From Ampelomyces quisqualis (taxonomy: Eukaryota; Ascomycota; Dothideomycetes; Pleosporales; Phaeosphaeriaceae): a stretch of DNA of 64,000 bases. Location of the stretch: assembly GCA_018398575.1 (NCBI GenBank), contig JAGTXZ010000011.1, positions 2,542,001 through 2,606,000 on the forward strand, given 5' to 3'. The notes under the pieces are model-generated. The model was not told the origin of the DNA. It did no database searches and was given only the letters and a program-made list of their open reading frames with translations. Made by a program: the position numbers and the translations under genes. The first letter of the stretch is position 1. The number at the start of each line of letters is the position of its first letter. Shown one piece after another: positions 55,850 to 64,000 of this stretch.

Positions 55850-58800
55850 CTAGTATAAAACAAGTAACTGTTTCTATAACAGTATAGAATGTAATAGTAC
55901 AAGCTATCTAGATAAGACGTAATAGCGTTCCTAAGTTAGTTATTAAAGATAAGTTTAATTAAATAATTATTAGCAACTTCTTAGACTTAGAGAAATAATA
56001 GATTAAAAAATAATTGCTGTTAAACAGCCTTAAAAAAACGCCTGCCTAGCAGAAAGTATGTAACTCTCTAGTAGCTAGACCCTCTAATAATAGGAAAAGA
56101 AAGTCTTTTCTAAGCGCAGATCTAGACTTAGTATTACTAGTAAGAAATTTGTAAAAATAAATTGCAAGGCTTACAGCCTAAACAACTCTAGAAACCTCTA
56201 GCTTTATATAAACCTCCTTAGAAAGCTTTCTCTTGCTCTAGAAGACTTATAAAGTCTCTAACTTAGAAGTACAGCAGTAAATAGGTAGAGGTTAGGTTAG
56301 AGTAGAGTACCTTTACGTAAGACCCTATACTTTACTTAACCTCTACTTATTTAATTAACGCTAAAAGAAGGTTAGAGGTTAAGTAGAAGTTAATTAAAAA
56401 TAGGTTTAGGTTAAAGTCTAACGTAATAGAGGCTAGCTTAGGAGCTAGAGGAAAAAGATTTTTTTTAACCTACTTTTTAGTCTTAGCTTCAGTTATTATA
56501 GGTCTTTATTACAGATTAGAATAGTGTACCTAATAGTATACCCTAACCTAACTCCTACCTAAGATCTATGTAACCCTAACCTAAACCTTACCTAAGGTCT
56601 ATAGAAACCTAACCTAAACTCTACCCTAGCCCCTATATAACCTCTACCCTACTCTACTCCCTTTCTGCTTAACTTTAACCTAACTTCTACCTATAAGTAA
56701 GTACTCTAAACCTATTTACTAGCGTACTTAAAAGTATATAGAAGAAATTAAAAAGATTACTACATCTTTAAGGCCTAAATAAAGTACAAACTAGAATATA
56801 ACAGTATAAGGCTAGGCTCTTAAGTAGGCTATATCTTTAACTACTTTAAGAAGTTAGTAGCTAGTATAGCTTTATCTTAAGTAACTTAGAACTCTTAGAG
56901 CTCTATAGAAGAACTTTAAGACTTTCTAGACAGCTAATTTAGCAACAAGCTACATAACAAAAGATTACAAAGAAAACTTTAAATAATTTAATAGAATAAG
57001 TCTTCTTTCTAGAGCTTTAATGTAGAGTTTATAAAGCTAGCCTATAATATAAGTAAGGAAGATAACAAAGTAAACTTAAAAACAAAGTACTTAAGCGCTA
57101 TTTAGCTAGACCTACAAGACAGAATAATCTCTATAGAAACTAAACCTAAATAGAAAATCTATAACCTTATAGACAAGGTAGTAATTATTAAAGAAAACTT
57201 ATATAGAGTAAAACTTAGTAGTAAGCACACTAAAAAACAAAACGTTAAGAAACTTATAGATTAGAAACCTATAAGAAAACATTTTAGAAGAACTAAGAGA
57301 AAATCCTTTAAAAGGAAAAAAGCTAAGTAGGCTACTATAGAAGAGTAGTTTTACTAGAGACAAAACAACTTATACTTCTACTATAGTAAGTTAAGATACT
57401 ACGCTAGTAAATATAAATTATCTTTACCTTTAAAACTTGCTAAAGCTATAGCAGCTAAGGTATAAGACAAAGAAGAGAAGAACGTGTTAGAAAACACTCT
57501 AAGCTTAGAAAATAAGTAACTCTTGTCTAAAGGCGCAGATAAGAGTATAGTAATACAATACTAGAAGAAAACAAAAGATTTTAACAATTCTAAAAGAAAT
57601 AGCTAGACAGAAAACTTATTACTGTACATATTATTGTTAATAAAATAATAGTTACTTTTATAATAATTAACACTAAGTGTTTTACTTACGCTATAACTTT
57701 AACTAAGTTTGTCTATAAGAATAAGTTAGAGCGTAAGTTAATAGCCTTAAGAGAAATTATTAAAATTGCTAGAGCCTAGTCTTAGATAAAAACAGCTGTC
57801 TAGATAAGAATTAATATTAATAGGTACAAGAAGATACTATAGGCCTATAAACTAAATAGAAATAAAGAATATAACCTAGTTCTAGGTTAACTATAGATAA
57901 ACTAGTATAATGTTACTATTGCAATAGTAAAGAAATTAATATATATTTACTCTACTTAGATATAAGTTAGAAGCTAGAAGGAAAAGAAACTTTTCTTACT
58001 ATAGAGTATTATAGTAGCTGTGTACTTAGCCTAGCTATAATAAGGCTAGAAGAAAAAATCTATTTACTTTTACGCTGCGTTAATAGCAAATATCTAAAAG
58101 GCTCTAAAAACTAAACTCTAAGTAGACTCTAAGTTAGTACTCTTAGATTACTTAAAAGAGAAATACAAAACCTTTCTACGCAAAAAAGTAGACTAACTTT
58201 CTCTAGTAAAAGGACCTACTATTAACTATTCTATTAAGCTAGTAGAAAAAGATAGAAAGACTATAAAGGTGCTGTAGAGCCTACTATATAGCATGTTAAG
58301 AGAAAAACTTCTTATACTTTAAAAAAAGCTTACCTTTTACCTAAACTATAGCTTTATACAGGTAAGCTAGTTAAGCGCCTCTATACTAGTTCTATTTGTA
58401 AAGAAGCTAGAAAGAGGCCTTTAGTTTTATGTAGACTACTAGGCTCTTAACGCAATTATAAGGAAGGACTAATACCTACTCTTACTTATCTAAGAGACCT
58501 TAGCCTAAATTACTAAAGCTAAATAGTTTACTAAAGTAGATGTTATTTAAGCATTCTATAAAATTAGGATTACTAAAGAAGATAAATAGAAGACAGCCTT
58601 TTAGACGCGCTTTAGCCTCTATAAGTAGCTTGTAATACTCTTTAGACTTGCAAACACTCTAAGTATGTTTTAGAGATATATTAATTAGATACTAAAGAAA
58701 CACTTAGATAATTTCTATTTAGCTTATATAGACAACGTGTTAATATATATAAGTAGGTCTAAGGCAGACTACAAGAAAAAGGTAAAGCTAGTAATCTAGA

Positions 58801-61168
58801 AACTTAGTGCAGCAAGGTTACATCTTAATGTAAAGAAAAGTAAGTTTAGTGTAAAAAAAACTAAATACTTTAAATTTATTATTAAGGCTAAAAAAGAAAT
58901 AAGTATAGACCTTAAGAAAGTAGCTGCTATACGTTCCTAAGAGCCCCTAAAGATAGTTAAAGAAGTCTAGAGTTTTATTAGCTTTGCTAACTTCTACTAA
59001 CAGTTTATAAAAGACTTTTTAGAGCTAGCTAATCTACTAACTAAGCTTACTAGAAAAGGCGTAGCCTTCTACTAGAGCCCTAAACAACAGATGTTTTTTA
59101 ATAAGCTAAAAGAAGCCTTTGTAATAAAACTATTTCTAGTAAACTTTAATGTAAAGCTAGAGATAGTAGTAGAATATAATGCCTTAGAATAGTTAACTAG
59201 AAGAGTATTGTCTTAATATAGCAGAGACAGACGCCTTTAGGCTATAGCTTACTACTTAGTAAAGAACACAGCTGTAAAAGCTAACTATACTATCTATAAT
59301 AAGAAGCTGTTAGCTATAGTTAAGTGCTTAGAGTAGTAGAAAACTAAACTTTAAAAAGTAAAGTATTTTACTCTACTTACAGACTGTAAGAACCTAGAAT
59401 ACTTTGCTACTATATAACTACTAATAGAAAGACACGTCTACTAGGCAAAGTTCTTTAGTATGTTTAATGTTAGATTCTAATACTACTTAAGAAACGTTAA
59501 TAGCAGAGCAGATGCCCTTTTTAGAAAAGAATAAGATTTTTTCTAAGGAAGAGCAGACGTATAAGTATAGACCTAAACCTTCTAATTATTTACTCTTACT
59601 TTAGAAACTAAAGATAAAAAAAACCTAGTACTTACTACTTTTTTTGCAGCTTAGTAGAAGAATATACTATAACAAAAAAAAAGAAATAGAGTAGCTCTAA
59701 AACGTGCTTGCAGACAAAAATACTACGTTAACTACTTTCTTTGCAGCTTAGCAGAAAGATGCACTATAACAAGAAGAAAAAGAAATAGAGTAGCTCTAAA
59801 ACGTGCTTATAGATAAAGACGCTATTTTAAAGAAAAGAAATGTTACTTAAGACTAAAATACTAAAGAATACTCTGCAGCTAGTAAAGAAATACTTTAAAA
59901 TATACTTACAGGTAACGTACTTATAGACAAAGACGCTACGTTAAAGAAGAAAAATATTACTTATAACTAAAGTGTTAAAAAGCTTTTTATAGTAAAAGAC
60001 ATTTTAGACTTTACTAAAAAAACTGTAGTACTATATATAATTACGCTTAGGTAAGGTCTATACACAAACAAGCACTTTAAAGAATTATTAGAGCCTACTA
60101 TTAAAGAATTGTAAGAACAGGCTATTTGTACAAATAAAGCCTACTAAATAGCAGTTAATACTGTTAGAATAAGGCAACAAAAATTCTCTTCTTATTTAAG
60201 CTTAAAAGTTTTTCTAGTAGAGTATGCTTTAGCTAACCTAAGACGCCTACTTTATAGAAAATATAAGTAAGTGCTAGAATACGTAAACCTATAAACTTAT
60301 ATTATCTTAGAAGTGCATAATTCTCTAATTGCTAAACACTTAAGTAAAGAAAACACTTATATAATATTAGCAAAAGACTACTTCTAGCCTAAAATATTCT
60401 TAAGTATCTACTAGTTTATCTAAAACTGCTTAGTGTATAGTAAGAAAAAGCTATAAAAAAACTTACATAAGAACTACTATGCCTACTTTTACTTTTAGAC
60501 TAAATATAAAAAGAATTGTTAGTAGACTTTATTATAAGCCTTTTGCTTAGTTGCAGAATACTATACTTTATAGTAGTTACTAACTAACTAAGTAAAAACG
60601 TAGTGCTTATGCTTATCTTAGACTTAAAAGTCTTTACTATAGTTAAGGCATTTATTAAACAAGTAGTTACATACTATTAGCTTCTAGACGCTATAGTGTT
60701 TAACAGAGAGTTATAGTTTGTAAGTAAATTCTAGTCTTTATTCTAGAATAAGCTTAGAATATAAAGAAAAGTCTTAACAGTATATTACTTCTAAACAGAT
60801 AGCGCTACAAAGCAAATAAATAGTATAGTAAAAGCCTACTTAAGAGCCTTTATAAGCTAGGACTAGTTAAACTAGGCTGCTCTATGTCTACTAGCACAAA
60901 TTGCTATAGCTAGACAAAATGTAGCATCTATAAGAGTTAGCCTATTCTTTCTCTAGTACAGGTATAACACAGACTTTATTTAGTCTAACCTAAAATAGAT
61001 AGTAGAGAACTAGTACTAGTCTAGTATTAATAAAAGAGCTACTACTAAAGTAATAGCAACTAAGATAAAAGAAATAATAAACTATATATAAGTAAAGATA
61101 GCTAAAGCATAATAAAAACAAAAACGCTAGGCTAACTGTTATAGACAAAAAGCTCTAGAACTCTATAA
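55850..61168 (+). pseudogene. gag-pol polyprotein of element B2, stop-riddled
   Basis: A gag region up to the CCHC knuckle (LYFYYSKLRYYASKY, from CxxCxxxxHxxxxC) near 57365-57415. Reverse transcriptase is at about 58300-58950, with FSLYK*LVILFRLANTLSMF near 58610 and AYIDNVLIYISRSKADY near 58722-58775 (from YIDDVLIY). Integrase is at about 60300-61000, with TDSATKQINSIVKAYLRAF near 60795 and a GPY/F-type tail to the A2 insertion. It is split by the MITE at 56270-56726. Dead copy. Confidence 0.82.
56270..56726. mobile_element. 457-bp MITE, copy 2, inside gag of B2
   Basis: Starts TACAGCAGTAAATAGG and ends CCTATTTACTAGCGTA. Flanks CTTAGAAG (56262-56269) and CTTAAAAG (56727-56734) form an 8-bp duplication differing by one G-to-A change. 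The B1 copy shows the empty site: its frame reads NLEV-YKRD where B2 reads NLEV, MITE, then LKV-YRRN. Same length as copy 1 and in opposite orientation. Confidence 0.88.
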
Positions 61169-61467
61169 TGTAACGACGCAGGTAGGTACAGCTATTAGGA
61201 TTAAATTAGATACGTATTAGAGGCATATAGGAGTGCGTGTTGTATCAGAGATTCTGGATTAGCTATACACCTATAGGTCTTGTACAGAAGAACAAGAGAA
61301 ACTTGTCTTTTATCTATGCTATAGGCTTATATTTATAGTAGGCGTAGCAGCTGAGTTAGAGCGCTGTTAGAGCGCTTTTAGTCCTAATCTACTAGCTCTC
61401 TACATAATCTGTTACTAAGCCTTTATAAGGTATTAGATGTAACATATGTTTGCATATACTTGTTACA
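61169..61467 (-). repeat. 3' LTR of A2
   Basis: 299 bp, colinear with both A1 LTRs, with some TCA and TGG words still unmutated (GTATCAGAGATTCTGG). Confidence 0.9.
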
Positions 61468-61790
61468 TTACCTTTCTTCTTAAAATTAATAGTCTCTATT
61501 AATTAGGTCTATATTAGTGTTGTTTTAGATACCTCTCTAAATTGTTGTAAACTCTTATTTACCTTAAGTTTATTTTAAGATAATATAATATAGCTGTTTG
61601 TTATTGTTTTAATTAGCGCACTAGCGTGTTTAACGTTCCTAACTTTACTTTAAGCTTTTTAAGCATATATACAAGGCTAGCCCTCTAGTATACTACTTCT
61701 CTATACTCTTCCCCTTACGTTTGTATACCTAAAGCTATCTAAGCCTTATCCTTTCTTAATTACTAGCTAACTGTATAGTAGATATACACA

Positions 61791-62498
61791 ATGCCTATTT
61801 CTGTCCCTTCTAAGGCTTATCTTCTAGCCTATTAGGTTGTTTGCCTGCAGGCTGCAAGAGCTTTTACCTGCAGCTATTTTAATATTAAGTTTAGATTCTA
61901 TTTAGACGTGTCTAAGAAGTGTACTTATTGCACACTCTTAAATAAAAAGTGTTGCCTAGTTCCTTTATATGCAGGCTAGAAGTATAATAGCCTCTTTAAG
62001 GCCCTTAACTGCAGGTTTACTACTTTAGGTAGAGACAAGTCTAATAAGGTAGTGTTAGAGCAGAAGGCTGCTATTAAGGAGGCAGCGTTTTAGTTAGCTG
62101 CTGTTATACAAGTAAGTACTGCACAAGTAGCTAACATAAATAATACTAACTTATTAGTTAGCGCTTATTACTAGAAGAAGGAGCTAGCTAGAGAGGTTAG
62201 GGCAATAGCTAAGGAGGTTAGGTCGCTTAGAAGGAGTACAGCTAAGTTAACTAGTATAGTTACTTAGCTAGTAGATATTATAATAGTATTAAGAGCTAAT
62301 TAGTTAGTAGAGCAAGAGAAGGCGTAGAAAGCAGCACAAGAGGCTAGTACTTGCAGTAAGCAGGGCTAGAACAGAAGATAACTAGGTAGTGCGTTAGTGT
62401 CTGCACCTAGGGATTTAAACAATTAAGAACGTTCTACTAGTAGCAATAACAGTCTGCTGTTAAATCTAATAGAAGAGTAAGACTCTTATTGTTAATAG
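61791..62498 (+). pseudogene. Antisense ORF inside chromovirus A2
   Basis: Same plus-strand frame as 4055-4780: ATG with MPISVPSKAYLL, the CxxC segment (KKCTYCTLLNKK), the charged helical block and the same terminal codons. It has 236 codons, six fewer than A1, missing residues around the ATFQAA segment. Stops are again only TAG/TAA. Preservation of frame in two independently mutated copies is the main evidence that it was a gene. Confidence 0.65.
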
Positions 62499-62514
62499 CT
62501 GTTACCTACTAGTG

Positions 62515-64000
62515 TAGTAGTTACAATATTAAGTTTAATTTCCCTAACATAATTGTTTTAAAATACTGTAAGATCTTTAACTCTTTTTTCTTATGCTATA
62601 ATCTACTTAGCTAACACTTGTAAGGGTCTTAGCTGTTTTAGATAGCGTTTATAGAACGCTTGCAACATATGTAGAGCGCCTATAAAGTTTAAAGCATTAT
62701 ACTAGGTAGAGTTAGAATTATAGCCTACCTATTTTACACAATACTTTAGGATAGAGCAGTATAGCTTGCTAGCTAGGATCTCTTTAACTTCTTATTCTTT
62801 AACGCCTTAAATTAGAATACTAGATAAGTTTAGGCTTAGCTAACTAGGCAGGGGGTTATTAGAGTCCTTGCAGAGGACGTCTAGAGCAAACACGTCATAG
62901 ATCTTAGAACCTTTAGGTAGCTTTAGATAAAATAAATAGCTAACTTGTTCTAGAACTTTAAAGGGGCCTTCTTACAATTTAGCGAGTTTGCGACTAAAGC
63001 AGGTAACAGATAGGTTTTAGTTTAAGAGGTAAACCTTATTACCTACTACCTAATTAATAGGTTAACAATATTTGTTTACCTTAGTAGCTATTTATTACTG
63101 CGCCTTTTCTATATTGTCTTTAGCTATGCGCTAGGCTGCATGCATGCAGGTAGCTAAGCTTAAGGCATCCTTAACATTTATATCTTTGTATTTTAAAGGG
63201 GATAGTGCCTAATCTTAGCTCTGTTGTAGTTTAGATCTAAACAAGAGCTAGTACAGCGCTATACTAATTGCAGAGTGCAGCAGCGTAGCTTAGGCTTAAT
63301 TAATTATTAGCAAGAGGTTACTCTAGTTATCCTAGTAATAGGATATAAAAGGCCCTAATTATTAATTAATATACTTGTTTATAATCTTAGTTTGTCTATT
63401 AGTTTGTTTATAGTAGGCTGTAGAAAGCTTAAGTTGTACGCCTAGGATCTTGCAGAACTTAGACTAGAATTAGGACACAAACTAGAGTCTGCAGTCAGAC
63501 ACTATACTTTTAAGCGTGTAACTAAATTAGTATACCTATTAGATAAACAAGTAAGCTATTCCTTAAGCGTTAATTGTTTTATAGCAAGAAATAGAAACAG
63601 CTTACTTTAATAGGCAATTAATAATAACTATAATTTAATTATAGCTATGCTAATTAGTTAGAAATGTCTTAAAATCTATATATTAATGCTGCATAGGCCT
63701 ATTAGGAATTAGTAACAAATAGAGGAAACCTTAGGATTAGAGCTGTCTTAGATAGGATCTTTAACAGGCAACGCAGTTTTATATATAGCGTTTGCATATA
63801 GCCTCTATACCTTTCTAGTAGTATTGCTAAGCTAAGAGCTAATATATCTTTATAGCGCTTAGGTAGGTAGTAGATACTTAATTGTAAGCCTCTCTAATTA
63901 GTTAGGTGTATAAGAAGGAATCTCTAGATATATAAAGGCGTAAGTAATAAAGCAGTAGTCTTTCTTAGACACAATACAGCTATAGTAGCTTAAGACGCTC
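62515..64000 (-). pseudogene. gag-pol C-terminal part of A2 (chromodomain, integrase)
   Basis: Minus-strand relic parallel to 4805-6300 of A1. The chromodomain segment is at about 62650-62815 and the integrase core at about 63310-63480, running to the window end. Many TAG/TAA stops. Confidence 0.75.

Larger units (their letters stand above)
55543..61168 (+). mobile_element. Ty3/gypsy element B2, plus strand, truncated by A2
   Basis: Starts with a 261-bp LTR (55543-55803; TGTAATAGGCTGC...CTCTTTACA) homologous to 15731-15988. Interior homology to B1 (in complement) runs to 61163, where it is cut in the integrase tail by the LTR of A2. A MITE sits in gag at 56270-56726. The inner flank after the LTR, ATTAAATTTGT, is complementary to ACAAATTT in the LTR (55751-55758), as in B1. 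Confidence 0.88.
61169..64000 (-). mobile_element. Chromovirus A2, minus strand, cut by window end
   Basis: Second copy of A, inserted in the integrase tail of B2. Its 3' LTR is 61169-61467 (299 bp; TGTAAC...GTTACA). The interior parallels 3730 onward of A1: antisense ORF, chromodomain, then integrase on the minus strand up to the window end. The preceding five bases are TATAA (61164-61168), the expected target duplication. RIP changes differ in position from A1. Confidence 0.9.

Noticed and set aside
54523..56726. A single 2.2-kb transposon with 450-bp inverted ends
   Set aside because: The B2 LTR begins between the two arms and B1 shows an empty site for the right arm, so these are two separate MITE insertions.

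Overview
The window is nuclear DNA of a filamentous ascomycete, most probably a dothideomycete of the Pleosporales type. Evidence: spliceosomal introns of about 41-60 bp with GTRNGT donors and CTAAC/CTGAC-like branch points, fungal gene families, many short intergenic TACTCCGTA words, and extreme two-compartment base composition. A GC-balanced gene island (about 24,445-53,945) lies between two very AT-rich blocks (1-24,444 and 53,946-64,000). The blocks carry the signature of repeat-induced point mutation (RIP): TpA-rich, saturated with TAG/TAA stops, almost free of TGG and TGA.

Left block. A degraded unclassified repeat (1-3.4 kb) leads into a complete Ty3/gypsy chromovirus on the minus strand (A1, 3431-10546; 299-bp LTRs, perfect ATAGT target duplication). 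A1 lies inside the chromodomain-coding end of a second gypsy family (B1, minus strand, 5' LTR at 15731-15988). Beyond it is a hAT transposase relic (D, plus strand) split by another 6.3-kb hAT-like element (C, 17085-23399) with an 8-bp target duplication. Right block. A second B copy (B2, plus strand, from 55543) is interrupted by a 457-bp MITE and by a second A copy (A2, from 61169, running off the window). An inverted copy of the MITE lies at 54523-54979. The MITE termini match those of element C. Both A copies carry, antisense to gag-pol and just inside the 3' LTR, the same decayed ORF with a CxxC motif and its own TATA-like box; this is the most unusual feature in the window.

Gene island, left to right: a hypothetical protein (25075-25956); two inverted ~635-bp MITEs (E1, E2), E2 inserted into a decaying gene at 27232-29454; an acidic hypothetical protein (30175-31356); a sugar-type MFS transporter (minus, five exons, 31689-33911); a four-TM MARVEL-like protein (minus, 36469-37045) divergent from a coiled-coil protein (37573-38961); a secreted SGNH-type hydrolase-like protein (39860-40873); a membrane/zinc-motif protein with repeated RPPMP segments (41446-43590); a secreted dipeptidyl peptidase IV (44674-47071); an allantoate-permease-type MFS gene broken by one CAA-to-TAA-like nonsense codon (48289-49981); and a stand-alone class V aminotransferase resembling the N-terminal half of molybdenum cofactor sulfurase (51912-53553). 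I see no obvious single pathway; secreted peptidase, hydrolase and transporters suggest nutrient acquisition (inference). No rRNA, tRNA or CRISPR was recognised. Exon structures come from splice motifs and protein continuity, not transcripts.
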